Assembly: GCA_022508985.1 (NCBI GenBank)
Contig: JAFLUA010000005.1
Location: forward strand, 88,025-152,024
DNA length: 64,000 bases
Source of the DNA: Muribaculaceae bacterium
GTDB lineage: Bacteria > Bacteroidota > Bacteroidia > Bacteroidales > Muribaculaceae
Direction: 5' to 3'
The notes under the pieces were generated by a model. That model was given only the letters and a program-made list of their open reading frames with translations. It ran no database searches and was not told the DNA's origin. The position numbers and the translations under genes were made by a program. This document shows, one piece after another, positions 1-10,113 of the stretch (positions within the stretch are counted from its first letter, which is position 1; each line of letters opens with the position of its first letter).

Positions 1-143
1 CGTATCTTCCCTGATGCCAATGTTGCCAATAATGAGGCGTGATTTTGCAATACAGTAAACTCGCCCATCGTGCCGGGCAACGTTACGCTTGTAACTTCGC
101 CTGTGTATATCACTTCTTGAGCGGAGATAATCTGTAGTTTCAT
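1..143 (-). CDS. atpC: ATP synthase F1 epsilon subunit, 5' part only
   Basis: The reverse strand opens with ATG at 143 and reads MKLQIISAQEVIYTGEV, then LPGTMGEFTVLQNHASLLA, the N-terminal beta-sandwich of the F1 epsilon subunit, including the G-x-x-x-VLxxH pattern. Epsilon is part of the rotor stalk and regulates ATP hydrolysis. Only 47 codons lie in the window; the rest runs off the left edge. It starts 24 bp after the atpD stop, and in Bacteroidota the ATP synthase operon usually begins atpD-atpC, so the remaining subunit genes are expected just to the left (inference). Family identity is clear despite the truncation. Confidence 0.9.
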   Translation of the reverse strand, partial: MKLQIISAQEVIYTGEVTSVTLPGTMGEFTVLQNHASLLATLASGKI

Positions 144-167
144 TGCGGTAATGCCGTTTCTGTTTTA

Positions 168-1703
<1,536 letters not shown>

Positions 1704-1706
1704 CTA

Positions 1707-2783
1707 TTAGAAGTAGAGATTGTATACGACTACAAGAGCCATCAATACTAAGTTTACGAGATTTATCGGAAGTAAATATTTCCATTCAAGTGACAACAAT
1801 TGGTCGATACGTAGACGAGGGAATGTCCACTTAAACCATATGATGACAAAAGATAGAACAAATGCTTTTCCTAAAAACCATATTACCGATGGTATATAGT
1901 CCATTACGTTGTTAAACGCTTCCCATCCGGGTATGTGAAGCGGCATCCAGCCCCCGAAGAAGAGGAGTGCTGCGACACCCGACACGATGAAAAGATTGAG
2001 GTATTCGGCCAAATAGAAGAAACCGAAGTGTATACCGGAATACTCTGTGTGATATCCCGCCGTAAGCTCACTTTCAGCTTCCGGCAAGTCAAACGGGCCG
2101 CGGTTGGTTTCTGCCGTGCCTGCTATCATATATATCACAAAAGCTATTATTGCCGGCACGTGGCCTTTGAATATAAACCAGAGATCCGATTGCTGCGATA
2201 CTATGCCGTCGACCGACATTGTGCCGGCTAAACATACCATAGTTATCACCGATAGCCCGATAGACAACTCGTAGCTCACCATCTGTGCACCGGAACGTAG
2301 CGACCCGATTAGGGTAAACTTATTATTTGACGACCATCCGGCCAATAATATTCCAAGAACGCCTATCGACGATACCGCAATCAGGAAGAAGATACCGATA
2401 TTGAAGTTGACTATCTGCAATCCGTTACCCCACGGGAGAACGGCAAAGGCCATCATCGACGCCGCGATAACAAGATAGGGCGCTAAGGCAAAGAGAAAAC
2501 GATCGATATGGTTCAGATGGATAATTTCTTTAATCAACATCTTAAACATATCTGCAAAACTCTGCAGTACGCCCCACGGGCCTACGCGGTTAGGGCCAAG
2601 ACGGCACTGGAAAGCCGCACATAACTTGCGTTCATAATAAATATAGAAAAGTGCAAGCAAGGCGTATACGAGCAACAGGGCGACACCGATAAGCACGCAC
2701 TCTACCGTCACTGTGAGCCAACCCGGCATATATGAACGGAGCAAGGAGTCGAGCCACGATGTTATTAATGAAAAATCTTGCAT
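1707..2783 (-). CDS. nuoH: NADH-quinone oxidoreductase subunit H
   Basis: Membrane subunit of complex I at the junction of the hydrophilic arm and the ion-pumping arm, forming part of the quinone chamber. The 358-residue protein has about eight hydrophobic segments and hallmark loops: [23 protein letters not shown] (given here only as positions roughly 49-71), the [20 protein letters not shown] quinone-site loop and the [15 protein letters not shown]-terminal signature. The gene appears complete. Upstream is nuoCD with a 41-bp gap. Downstream, where nuoI-J-K-L-M-N normally continue, there is atpD instead. Confidence 0.97.
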   Translation of the reverse strand: MQDFSLITSWLDSLLRSYMPGWLTVTVECVLIGVALLLVYALLALFYIYYERKLCAAFQCRLGPNRVGPWGVLQSFADMFKMLIKEIIHLNHIDRFLFALAPYLVIAASMMAFAVLPWGNGLQIVNFNIGIFFLIAVSSIGVLGILLAGWSSNNKFTLIGSLRSGAQMVSYELSIGLSVITMVCLAGTMSVDGIVSQQSDLWFIFKGHVPAIIAFVIYMIAGTAETNRGPFDLPEAESELTAGYHTEYSGIHFGFFYLAEYLNLFIVSGVAALLFFGGWMPLHIPGWEAFNNVMDYIPSVIWFLGKAFVLSFVIIWFKWTFPRLRIDQLLSLEWKYLLPINLVNLVLMALVVVYNLYF

Positions 2784-2824
2784 AATGCTTTATATATTAC
2801 TGATAATGCTTTGTCTTGTTTGTC

Positions 2825-4456
2825 TTATCGGTCGATATCCGGTACTATATAGTCGAGTGAACCTCCGATGGTGATAAGGTCGGCTATCTTCTGCCCGCGT
2901 GTTATGTGATCGACTACGGCCGCTTGAGGCAAGCACGGCGGGGCTATCTTCAAGCGATATGGCTTGGTAGAACCGTCACTTTCAAGATAGAGACCAAAAG
3001 CGCCACGGCAGCCTTCGGTAAGTTGGAACCACTTACCAACAGGCAATTTGAGTACTTTGGGCACTTTTACACAGTATTCGCCGTCGGGGATATCATCGAC
3101 GAGCTGGGCGAGTATCTTTGCCGATTCTTCCATTTCGCGCATACGGCATTTGAAGCGGGCCATCGAATCGCCTTCACTCGCTACTACTTCCTCAAAATCA
3201 AGCTCGGAATAGATGCTGTAGGGCTGTAGCTTGCGCATATCGCACGCCCAGCCTGAAGCTCGTCCCGACGGGCCTGTTATAGCGTATCCGATAGCATCTT
3301 CGCGGCTCAACACGCCAACACCTTCCATACGGTTTTTGGCGATGATGTTGCCGGTGAACACTTCGTTATATTCTTTGATATTTTTCGGCAAAACTTCGAG
3401 GAGCGCCTTGACATCGGCCTGGAAGTCGGGATGCAAATCTTGCATCACGCCACCAATACAATCGTAGTTGAAGGTCATGCGCGCACCGCACGTCTTTTCC
3501 ATAATGTCGAGAATTTGTTCTCGCACGCGCAAGGCATAGAAAAGCATCGTGGTAGCACCAAGGTCCATGCAATATGTACCTATAAACAAGCAGTGCGATG
3601 CTATACGCGAAAGCTCATCCATCATCACGCGTATAACCTGGGCGCGACGGCTGATTTCTATCCCTGCAGCCTTCTCGATAAGCATGCACAACCCATGGTG
3701 GTAGTTATGTGCCGAGAAGTAGTCGAGACGATCCATATAGTGAAGCGTCTGTGGATAGGTCAAGTTCTCGCAAAGTTTTTCTACTCCGCGGTGGATATAG
3801 CCGCAATATACATCGATTTTCTTGATTGTTTCGCCATCGACTGCGGTGCGGAAACGCAACACTCCGTGCGTTGCCGGGTGCTGCGGCCCTATATTGACTA
3901 CAAAATCTTCTTTCTGGAAAATGCGCTCGCTACGCTTAACTATGTTGCCATCTTCACCGAGCGTATAGATGTCGGTAAAGTCGGTTTGACGTTCGCTCTC
4001 CGTCGACACCGGATTAACTTCCGGGTCATCGTTATAATCTTTTCTCAATGGATATCCCACCCAATCGATATTAAGGAAGAGACGGCGCATGTCCGGGTTG
4101 TTCAAGAAGATTATGCCGAAGAAGTCAAATACTTCGCGCTCATATAGCGTCGCAACGGCCCACACATCGGCTACGCTCGGTATAACAGGCTGTTGTCTAT
4201 CGCCTGAAGCAAGCACCTTAACGCCTATAACCTCATTAGTATGGGTCGACATCAGATAGTAGATACAACCGAGATTCTCGGTCCAATCCATACCTACTAT
4301 CGTTACTAAGTAATCAAATTTAAGGTCGGCATCATTTTTGAGGGCCAAAGCCACTTCATGCCATTTGTCGTTAGCCACTACATAAAGAGGGGTATTACTC
4401 TCCTCTATGGTGACGTCCGGAAAAAGTTGTGTTATCTTATCGGTGATATTAGCCAT
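2825..4456 (-). CDS. nuoCD: NADH-quinone oxidoreductase fused subunits C and D
   Basis: One 543-residue polypeptide combines the 30-kDa subunit (NuoC, about residues 1-150, with the signature REVFDFFGI and DWVGYPLRKDY) and the 49-kDa subunit (NuoD, from about residue 185, beginning VNIGPQHPATHGVLRF and ending in the GSLDYIVPDIDR C-terminus). These subunits form the peripheral arm of complex I near the terminal quinone site. The fusion is a common arrangement in Bacteroidota and some proteobacteria. The gene lies 20 bp downstream of nuoB and 41 bp upstream of nuoH, in one operon. It appears intact. Confidence 0.97.
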   Translation of the reverse strand: MANITDKITQLFPDVTIEESNTPLYVVANDKWHEVALALKNDADLKFDYLVTIVGMDWTENLGCIYYLMSTHTNEVIGVKVLASGDRQQPVIPSVADVWAVATLYEREVFDFFGIIFLNNPDMRRLFLNIDWVGYPLRKDYNDDPEVNPVSTESERQTDFTDIYTLGEDGNIVKRSERIFQKEDFVVNIGPQHPATHGVLRFRTAVDGETIKKIDVYCGYIHRGVEKLCENLTYPQTLHYMDRLDYFSAHNYHHGLCMLIEKAAGIEISRRAQVIRVMMDELSRIASHCLFIGTYCMDLGATTMLFYALRVREQILDIMEKTCGARMTFNYDCIGGVMQDLHPDFQADVKALLEVLPKNIKEYNEVFTGNIIAKNRMEGVGVLSREDAIGYAITGPSGRASGWACDMRKLQPYSIYSELDFEEVVASEGDSMARFKCRMREMEESAKILAQLVDDIPDGEYCVKVPKVLKLPVGKWFQLTEGCRGAFGLYLESDGSTKPYRLKIAPPCLPQAAVVDHITRGQKIADLITIGGSLDYIVPDIDR

Positions 4457-4476
4457 AATAAGAATGTGTTGCGTGG

Positions 4477-5085
4477 TTAGGCTTCTGTCTGCTCTACTGG
4501 GTGAAGGGCCAGAAAGTCTTTTTGTTTTTCCTTACGGTTAACGCCACCGAAGAAGCGTTCAACCTTCATTTTGCGCGATAACTGCATTATGCCGTATATC
4601 ATTGCCTCGGGACGCGGAGGACATCCGGGAACGAATACATCAACGGGAACGATGTCCTGTATGCCTTTGGCTACGTGGTAGCTCTTGCGGAATGGACCGC
4701 CCGAGATAGCACACGACCCGCAGGCTATAACATATTTAGGCTCGGCAAGTTGGTCGTATAGACGACGGAACACCGGAACCATACGATGTACTATCGTACC
4801 GGCCACCATCATAAAGTCGGCTTGGCGGGGCGACGATCGCGCTACTTCCCATCCAAATCGTGCCATATCGAAGCGTGCCGCTCCTAACGACACAAACTCA
4901 ATGCCACAACAGCTCGTAGCAAAGGTCAACGGCCATATCGAATTCGAACGGCCCCAGTTTATCAGCTTATCAAACGACCCGACGATAATATTCGTGCCGT
5001 TTTCCTGCAACTCCTTGACGAGTTGCTCTATATACTCATTGTCTTTGAATGCCTCGTAAGGCATACTTTTTGTTGTTACTTCCAT
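4477..5085 (-). CDS. nuoB: NADH-quinone oxidoreductase subunit B
   Basis: Complex I subunit carrying the terminal iron-sulfur cluster N2, which passes electrons to quinone. The 202-residue sequence has the N2 ligands in place: the tandem cysteines in ATSCCGIEF, the cysteines in IACGSCAISGG and that in VPGCPPRPEAMIYG. The C-terminal 40 residues are charged and longer than in many homologues. The gene start overlaps the 3' end of nuoA by 10 bp, indicating coupled translation within the nuo operon. Confidence 0.97.
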   Translation of the reverse strand: MEVTTKSMPYEAFKDNEYIEQLVKELQENGTNIIVGSFDKLINWGRSNSIWPLTFATSCCGIEFVSLGAARFDMARFGWEVARSSPRQADFMMVAGTIVHRMVPVFRRLYDQLAEPKYVIACGSCAISGGPFRKSYHVAKGIQDIVPVDVFVPGCPPRPEAMIYGIMQLSRKMKVERFFGGVNRKEKQKDFLALHPVEQTEA

Positions 5086-5456
5086 TCAAGTGCTCCTTTC
5101 CGCCAGGCATATACAAGACCCAGCACTAAGACGCCAAAGAAGATGGCTATACTTAATAAACCATTAACGCCGAGCTCGTTCATTCTCACTGCCCAAGGGA
5201 AGAGGAATACGGTTTCGACGTCGAACATAAGGAACAGAATTGCGAAGAGGTAGTACCCTACTTTGAATTGCGACATACTTTCGCCTCGCGTCGGTATTCC
5301 GCACTCATAGGCCTCTCCTTTTTGAGGATTAAACGACCTCGGCGAGATGAGCTTGGCTATCCATAATGCGAGAAAAACCAGAGCAACGCCGGTGAGGAGG
5401 GCTGTTACACCCAAGAGGCCATTGTTCTCAATTCCAAAGATGGCTGTTGATATCAT
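5076..5456 (-). CDS. nuoA: NADH-quinone oxidoreductase subunit A
   Basis: Small membrane subunit of complex I with three transmembrane helices. The 126-residue product has the family signature YECGIPTRGESMSQFKVGYYL in the cytoplasmic loop, followed by AILFLMFDVETVFLFPWA, whose acidic residues are conserved in the family. It is the first gene of the nuo operon and is preceded by a good Bacteroidota promoter. Its 3' end overlaps nuoB. Confidence 0.96.
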   Translation of the reverse strand: MISTAIFGIENNGLLGVTALLTGVALVFLALWIAKLISPRSFNPQKGEAYECGIPTRGESMSQFKVGYYLFAILFLMFDVETVFLFPWAVRMNELGVNGLLSIAIFFGVLVLGLVYAWRKGALEWK

Positions 5457-5532
5457 ATAATATTAATTTTATTTCAACGCTGATAGCAAGCGTATTACAC
5501 ATTCATTTTGCAATACGCCCCTATTCATGGTG

Positions 5533-5563
5533 CAAAGATACAATTTTTTTAACCAATATCCAA
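5533..5563 (-). promoter_or_regulatory. Promoter of the nuo operon
   Basis: On the reverse strand TTG (5563-5561) is separated by 20 bp from TATCTTTG (5540-5533), matching the Bacteroidota sigma-ABfr consensus TTG-N19-21-TAnnTTTG. The predicted transcription start is near 5526, giving a leader of about 70 nt before nuoA. Seen in sequence, not tested. Confidence 0.7.
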
Positions 5564-5659
5564 TTGTTAAAATAAAAAAATTTTCTCACTCTATGAACTA
5601 ATTGCACAATAGAAACGTTTTACTATCAAAATCAAGTTTAACATTTAAATAATAGTATT

Positions 5660-5911
5660 ATGAACTTCATTTGGTACATCCTCATCGGTATCCTTTCAGG
5701 ATTCATCGCCGGCAAATTAATGCACGGTGGAGGTTTCGGCCTCTTCATCAACCTTATCGTCGGCATCATTGGCGGCGTTCTCGGTGGCTGGCTTTTCGGC
5801 CTTATCGGTATATCAACAGGCGGCATCATCGGCAGCCTTATCACATCGGTTGTGGGAGCTGTTGTCCTGCTATGGATTGTCGGGCTATTCAGCCGTTCGA
5901 TAAAACACTAA
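5660..5911 (+). CDS. GlsB/YeaQ/YmgE family small membrane protein
   Basis: An 83-residue, glycine-rich integral membrane protein with three hydrophobic segments, matching the transglycosylase-associated / GlsB-YeaQ-YmgE family (key features: GILSGFIAGKLMHGGG near the N-terminus, IIGGVLGGWLFGL in the middle, IIGSLITSVVGAVVLLWIV at the end). Members are often stress- or stationary-phase-induced in other bacteria; the molecular role is not established. The gene stands alone on the plus strand, ends at an efficient-looking hairpin, and diverges from nuoA. The ATG at 5660 gives the usual family N-terminus MNFIWYIL. No clear promoter consensus was found upstream. Confidence 0.88.
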   Translation: MNFIWYILIGILSGFIAGKLMHGGGFGLFINLIVGIIGGVLGGWLFGLIGISTGGIIGSLITSVVGAVVLLWIVGLFSRSIKH

Positions 5912-5923
5912 ATGCTCGGCAAC

Positions 5924-5961
5924 AAAAAAGGTGTAGCGGAAATCTCTGCTACACCTTTTTT
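5924..5961. terminator. Bidirectional intrinsic terminator
   Basis: An almost perfect hairpin (arms 5924-5940 and 5945-5961, loop AATC) with an A-run on the left and a T-run on the right, so it can end transcription from both the GlsB-type gene (+) and the convergent small-gene cluster (-). Confidence 0.88.
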
Positions 5962-5980
5962 ATTTTATGATCTACAACGA

Positions 5981-6259
5981 TTATTTCCTTTTTCTGAACA
6001 TCGGGGCTATTAATTTCACCACCTTCAAGCCCATATACGCATACTCTGCTATCGAGAATGCACCGGCGATACGCGATATCAACGACGACGTGCCACCAAG
6101 AAAGGGCGTACGTTGCTTCATATCATCATATTGCGCCGACATTTTGAACTTCTGTATCTCCATACGCGCACGGACCAATGCTCTGCGCATCTGGATTTCC
6201 TCTAATGTATAGCCCCGCCATGATGGCTGGTCGTTATGATACGGGGGTAGATTCATCAT
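5981..6259 (-). CDS. Conserved small basic protein of unknown function
   Basis: A 92-residue protein I do not recognise. The N-terminal half is polar, with a basic stretch (EEIQMRRALVRARMEIQKFK) likely to be an amphipathic helix; the C-terminal half holds a weakly hydrophobic segment (AGAFSIAEYAYMGLKVVKLI) followed by the basic tail RKRK. Its start overlaps the end of the holin-like gene by 26 bp, and it is the last gene of a four-gene cluster of small envelope proteins, so it is probably membrane-associated and functionally linked to them (inference). It could alternatively start three bases later at the second ATG. Confidence 0.7.
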   Translation of the reverse strand: MMNLPPYHNDQPSWRGYTLEEIQMRRALVRARMEIQKFKMSAQYDDMKQRTPFLGGTSSLISRIAGAFSIAEYAYMGLKVVKLIAPMFRKRK

Positions 6260-6626
6260 TTTTCTGTTCGTTTTGAGGAGCCGTTAGCACCAAGCGTGAA
6301 ACAAAACGGGCAATAGGATTGACAAGCAAGGGCTTGCGACATAGTATCAGTACTACTAAGACTATTACGTAAAACGAGGCCACTATTATCAATGCCCACA
6401 TCGGACTGATGGCATTGGCCAACACCAATGCTATCGCCGTCGACACAAAAACAAGCGACACCACTCCTACGATGATTAGCAACGAGCAAAAGGCAAGGGC
6501 CGACAACAGTCGTGTCAGCTTCTCGGCCATGGTTAGACGCGCATCTTCAAGGAGTAACTTAGCATACTGAACCAGCACCCGGGCAAGCCCGGATGCCGTA
6601 TTTTCTTTAGCGTCAGACTTCATCAT
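6234..6626 (-). CDS. Phage-holin-like (DUF1469 type) membrane protein
   Basis: A 130-residue protein with an N-terminal amphipathic stretch, two closely spaced transmembrane helices (about residues 45-70 and 75-98) and a charged tail. This layout fits the Phage_holin_3_6/DUF1469 family, which sits with YtxH proteins in many Bacteroidota and is not necessarily phage-derived. The start ATG overlaps the stop of the upstream YtxH gene (TAATG), so translation is probably coupled. No lysis genes are nearby, which argues for a housekeeping or stress envelope role rather than a prophage remnant. Confidence 0.72.
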   Translation of the reverse strand: MMKSDAKENTASGLARVLVQYAKLLLEDARLTMAEKLTRLLSALAFCSLLIIVGVVSLVFVSTAIALVLANAISPMWALIIVASFYVIVLVVLILCRKPLLVNPIARFVSRLVLTAPQNEQKNDESTPVS

Positions 6627-6817
6627 TACTGTTTGTCTTCCACTTGAGAGGCTATCATCTCAACGAGTTCGTCGATATCGTCGGCTTCAATAATTCCTCT
6701 TTTTTGCAGTATAAGTTTAATGCGTGCGCGCAATTCAGGTCCTGTCGTCGGTGTTAACAACGCTGTCGCAATAGCGCCTACTGCCGCACCCAATATAAAA
6801 GTTGCAAAATCTCTCAT
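6626..6817 (-). CDS. YtxH domain small protein (second copy)
   Basis: A 63-residue protein with one N-terminal transmembrane helix (FATFILGAAVGAIATALLTP) followed by a charged helical tail. The hydrophobic GxxxGxxxxxLLxP start and the following R-rich stretch match YtxH-like proteins, which are linked to general stress in Firmicutes and are common in Bacteroidota with unknown mechanism. It lies 12 bp after the first YtxH gene and overlaps the holin-like gene by one base, placing it mid-operon. Confidence 0.75.
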   Translation of the reverse strand: MRDFATFILGAAVGAIATALLTPTTGPELRARIKLILQKRGIIEADDIDELVEMIASQVEDKQ

Positions 6818-6829
6818 AGTCTTACTCGT

Positions 6830-7033
6830 TTATTTAATATCTTTAATCTCGTCGGCTATCTGGTCGGCAAGGCTTTCAAGTTCACTCGCTTTGATGCCGG
6901 GAACATGCGAGCGGATAAATTTCTTGATAGAGTCGCGCGTATCGCTACCCTTTTGAGGCGCAAACAGAAGCGCTGCAGCGGCGCCTACCAAAGCCCCTCC
7001 TATAGCTGCGATGAAAATGGGAAATCCTTTCAT
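6830..7033 (-). CDS. YtxH domain small protein (first copy)
   Basis: A 67-residue protein with an N-terminal glycine/alanine-rich membrane helix ending LLFAPQKGSDTRDSIKKFI, the classic YtxH pattern (LLFAPxxGxxTR), then an amphipathic acidic tail. It heads the cluster YtxH-YtxH-holin-like-unknown. The paralogous second copy follows immediately, implying tandem duplication and divergence. No promoter consensus was seen between it and the protease gene 108 bp upstream, so read-through from the protease gene is possible. Confidence 0.78.
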   Translation of the reverse strand: MKGFPIFIAAIGGALVGAAAALLFAPQKGSDTRDSIKKFIRSHVPGIKASELESLADQIADEIKDIK

Positions 7034-7141
7034 AATAGTAGTTTTTTGTATTTTATTTTCTTGATTCTACTTTATACAACGTTTATGCTCGCAAAAAAGT
7101 TCATTCCGGCACTAAATAGCACCAGAAGAACTTCGTTTATT

Positions 7142-8644
7142 TCAATCTCCGAGCGGCACTGCATAATAAGCTGCCTTACCCGTCGGATAAATTCCTGATA
7201 TAAACATCACTTTATCTTCACCCGCACCCGATTTCATTATCGCACTATAAAGCGAGGTGATGTCTTCGGGCTTCGTGATACGGCTTCCGTTTATCGACAA
7301 AATGATAAACCCTTCTCGTATACCAGCTCCGGCAAATCGGCCCGACGACTCTATTTCTGTCACTGCCACGCCGTGCCTTATTTCGAGTCGGCGAGCAGTA
7401 TCGCTGTCGATTGCCGCGAAAGATGCTCCCAACGACGTTTCATCACCGGCACGCGTCAGCCCTACATCGCCATGATTGTTGCGCAACGTTGCCTCAACTT
7501 TTTTGCGTTTGCCGTCGCGGTAGAACTCTATACTCACTCTGTCGCCGGGGCTATGACCGGTGATAGCCTCTTGCATCTCGCCTCTCGACCGAGTAGGCTT
7601 ACCATTCAGCGACACTATCACATCGCCTTCTTCAAGGCCTGCCTCTCGTGCTGCCGAGCGATCGAGCACTTCGCTTACGTAGATGCCCGACGTCGTCCCT
7701 TCGATTTTCTTTTCACTTACGAGCTCGGGGGTGAGTTCGAGGAATGAGATACCAAGTACGGCACGCTGTACTATGCCGAAGTTCTTAATATCACCGATAA
7801 CTTTCTGCACTATCGACGTAGGTATAGCAAACGAGCAGCCCGCGTATGTACCTGTCTGAGAATAAATTGCCGTATTAATACCTACAAGCTCTCCTTTGAG
7901 GTTTACCAAAGCGCCGCCCGAATTACCGCTATTGAGCGCCGCATCGGTCTGGATATACGATTGAATACCGCCATCCGACGGTGTGCGCGTAGAGGCCGAG
8001 ATATTTCGCGCCTTGGCACTAACGATACCCGACGTAACGGTCGACGTAAAGCCGAAAGGATTGCCAACGGCAAGCACCCACTCTCCTACGCGCAAATCTT
8101 CGGAATTGCCCATAGGTATCACATGCAAGTCGGGGGCCTCTATTTTTATGAGCGCCAAGTCGGTGGCCGGGTCTGCGCCCACAACCGTGGCGTCGAAGTT
8201 TCTATTGTCGTTCAGCGTTACTTCAAGACGCTCTGCATCGGCTATTACGTGATTATTCGTAACGATATAGCCATCGGCACTGATGATAACGCCCGAACCG
8301 AGGCCTACCTGCTGTTGCTTGGGTTGCTCTTCATTTCTTTGCTGGCGACGAGGAGCACCAAAGAAGAATTCAAACAGCGGGTCATCTAAAAAGTTGCCTT
8401 GCATCATCTGCCGCCCTTGTGGTGTCGCATAACTCTTAACCGACACAACACCGTTGACGGTCTGCTCCGCAGCCGTGATAAAATCGTCTTGCGATATAAA
8501 GCGCGAGCTCCCCGCTATAGTTTTTTCGGCAGCGGGAGTAGCGACGCCCTCTTCTTTGGCCGAAGCCGTCATTCGTAGAGCTCCGTGTGCGGCCAAAGCC
8601 ACAACGGCGCCTATGCTTAATGTAATGATTAATCCTTTTTTCAT
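7142..8644 (-). CDS. Periplasmic serine protease of the DegP/DegQ (HtrA) family
   Basis: About 500 residues: an N-terminal signal segment (KKGLIITLSIGAVVALAAHGAL), a trypsin-like domain with all three catalytic residues visible (His in VTNNHVIADA, Asp in DPATDLALIKI, Ser in NSGNSGGALVN), then two PDZ domains from about residue 290 to the end. It degrades or refolds damaged proteins in the periplasm. The ATG at 8644 was chosen: a longer reading frame opens at a TTG nine bases upstream but adds only three residues in front of the signal peptide. A consensus promoter lies just upstream. Its downstream neighbours are small envelope proteins, consistent with an envelope stress cluster. Confidence 0.95.
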   Translation of the reverse strand: MKKGLIITLSIGAVVALAAHGALRMTASAKEEGVATPAAEKTIAGSSRFISQDDFITAAEQTVNGVVSVKSYATPQGRQMMQGNFLDDPLFEFFFGAPRRQQRNEEQPKQQQVGLGSGVIISADGYIVTNNHVIADAERLEVTLNDNRNFDATVVGADPATDLALIKIEAPDLHVIPMGNSEDLRVGEWVLAVGNPFGFTSTVTSGIVSAKARNISASTRTPSDGGIQSYIQTDAALNSGNSGGALVNLKGELVGINTAIYSQTGTYAGCSFAIPTSIVQKVIGDIKNFGIVQRAVLGISFLELTPELVSEKKIEGTTSGIYVSEVLDRSAAREAGLEEGDVIVSLNGKPTRSRGEMQEAITGHSPGDRVSIEFYRDGKRKKVEATLRNNHGDVGLTRAGDETSLGASFAAIDSDTARRLEIRHGVAVTEIESSGRFAGAGIREGFIILSINGSRITKPEDITSLYSAIMKSGAGEDKVMFISGIYPTGKAAYYAVPLGD

Positions 8645-8679
8645 AACAAACAATTTTAATAGATTGTAGTGATTTGATG

Positions 8680-8710
8680 CAAATATAATGCCATTAGTTT
8701 AATCTCCAAA
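8680..8710 (-). promoter_or_regulatory. Promoter of the HtrA-family protease gene
   Basis: Reverse strand TTTG (8710-8707), 19-bp spacer, TATATTTG (8687-8680): a full match to the Bacteroidota consensus. Predicted start near 8673, about 30 nt before the chosen ATG. Confidence 0.75.
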
Positions 8711-8765
8711 TAATCTTTATACTTTATTTACGTTTCAACCGCATATTTTAGTATTTATTAAACGC

Positions 8766-8794
8766 AAAAAGGCAGCTCCTTCTCAAGAGCTGCC
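8766..8794 (-). terminator. Intrinsic terminator after rpoZ
   Basis: Perfect 8-bp stem (GGCAGCTC at 8771-8778, GAGCTGCC at 8787-8794) followed on the reverse strand by five T residues. It lies 38 bp past the rpoZ stop and ends the bamD-rpoZ transcript. Confidence 0.85.
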
Positions 8795-8831
8795 AACCAA
8801 CAATATATAATTCTCTTGTGAAACTTCTCTA

Positions 8832-9164
8832 TTAAAGATTCGAACGATCTTTGTTCGATTTGTGATACACAAGCTTATCTTCGATATACTCTTGTGTCGC
8901 TATCAATGTAGGCTTGGGGAGCCTTTCATAATAGCGCGAGATTTCTATCTGCTCGCGGTTTTCGTTTATTTCTTCGAGGGTATCGCTATAGGGCGCAAAC
9001 TCCTGAAGTTTTTTCTCAAGATCGACTTTCATTTGGGCCGCTATCTGGTTGGCGCGACGTGCGATTATCGACACTGTTTCGTATACATTGCCTGTATCTT
9101 TCGACAATTCGATCATATCGCGAGTAACGGTCGTCAGCGGCGTATTATTTTTCTTGTAATCCAT
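8832..9164 (-). CDS. rpoZ: RNA polymerase omega subunit, Bacteroidota type
   Basis: A 110-residue member of the RpoZ/RpoK/Rpb6 family in its Bacteroidota form: VTRDMIELSKDTGNVYETV followed by IIARRANQIAAQMK, then an acidic helical region and a C-terminal LVYHKS tail. Omega helps assemble and stabilise core RNA polymerase. It follows bamD with a 41-bp gap, and a clear terminator ends the transcript just beyond it. The bamD-rpoZ order is a usual Bacteroidales arrangement (family knowledge). Confidence 0.88.
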   Translation of the reverse strand: MDYKKNNTPLTTVTRDMIELSKDTGNVYETVSIIARRANQIAAQMKVDLEKKLQEFAPYSDTLEEINENREQIEISRYYERLPKPTLIATQEYIEDKLVYHKSNKDRSNL

Positions 9165-9205
9165 TATTATAAATTTTGCAACGGTATTGTCTATTTTATA
9201 TCTCT

Positions 9206-10009
9206 TTAATTTTCAGATACGTGTTTGCGCGCTATCTTGAATATATTGTCGGCCTCGCTGCGGTTGCGAGTATCAGGATAGTTATTTATAAACGAGTAAT
9301 ACTCGTCGATAACATCGCGGAATCGATCGGCCTTTTTCTCTTCTATCGAATTGACAGCCTCCTGGTAACGCGCCTTCAGTATCAGCATCTCCAAGTCTTC
9401 TTTATACTTGGAATATGGATAATCTTTAACGGCATTCTTGGCAACTATCACGGCACTCTCGTAATTGTTGCCCATATAGTTGCCGAGATTATAATACAGC
9501 TGCGCATTTTGCAACTGCTTGAGTGTGAGCTTATCTTGCAACTCGAAGATTGCGTTTTGTGCTATCGACACTTTGTCGCTCCGTGGATAATAATCCAAAA
9601 ACGTCTGCAACTCATCTATCGCCATCATCGTTATCGACTGGTCGAGTTGAGGATGGGGAGAATCTAGATAGTAGCCATAACCACAGAAAAAACGTGCCGA
9701 TTCGGCATACTTGCCCTTGGGATAACGGCCATAATATGTCCTGAAATGAAATCCCGACGACACGTAATCTTTGTTCTCATAATGACTCATACCCAACAGA
9801 TAGAGCGACTCCTCTGCTTTGTCCGACCCTTTGAAAACATTAACACACTCCTGTAGTAGCGTTGCTGCTTGCAGATATCTTTTCTCTTCAAAAGCTCGCT
9901 TTGCATACTCGAATTTGAAGTCATAGTCAGTGCTCTTCTGCGCGCGCTGATATTCGCCGCACGAACACAATATAGCTACAAATAGTATGTAAATGAGATA
10001 TTTACGCAT
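9206..10009 (-). CDS. bamD: Outer membrane assembly lipoprotein BamD
   Basis: A 267-residue lipoprotein with signal peptide MRKYLIYILFVAILCSCGEY (lipobox cysteine about residue 18) and five tetratricopeptide-like helical repeats. Characteristic segments are YAKRAFEEKRYLQAATLLQE, SHYENKDYVSSGFHFRTYYGRYP and FLDYYPRSD. It is the essential accessory lipoprotein of the BAM complex that inserts beta-barrel proteins into the outer membrane. The ATG at 10009 was preferred over an in-frame TTG two codons earlier because it begins the signal peptide directly. Confidence 0.93.
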   Translation of the reverse strand: MRKYLIYILFVAILCSCGEYQRAQKSTDYDFKFEYAKRAFEEKRYLQAATLLQECVNVFKGSDKAEESLYLLGMSHYENKDYVSSGFHFRTYYGRYPKGKYAESARFFCGYGYYLDSPHPQLDQSITMMAIDELQTFLDYYPRSDKVSIAQNAIFELQDKLTLKQLQNAQLYYNLGNYMGNNYESAVIVAKNAVKDYPYSKYKEDLEMLILKARYQEAVNSIEEKKADRFRDVIDEYYSFINNYPDTRNRSEADNIFKIARKHVSEN

Positions 10010-10041
10010 AATCAATTCGCAAAACTGATAGCTTCGGCTTG

Positions 10042-10049
10042 CAAAGTTA
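10042..10049 (-). promoter_or_regulatory. -7 element of the bamD-rpoZ operon
   Basis: Reverse-strand TAACTTTG matches TAnnTTTG. No TTG was found at the expected 19-21 bp distance, so only half of the promoter is supported. It would place the start about 25 nt before the bamD ATG. Confidence 0.5.
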
Positions 10050-10113
10050 ATAAAAAATATGCAATGCCGCGCAGTATCGCGCGCTTTTTGCTAATTATTA
10101 ACACTTCGACAGC

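Noticed and set aside
3431..4147. Forward reading frame of 238 codons inside nuoCD
   Set aside because: Antisense shadow of a clearly conserved gene; long only because of codon bias.
6234..6626. Holin-like gene as evidence of a prophage
   Set aside because: No other phage genes are near; the YtxH/holin-like grouping is common in Bacteroidota chromosomes.
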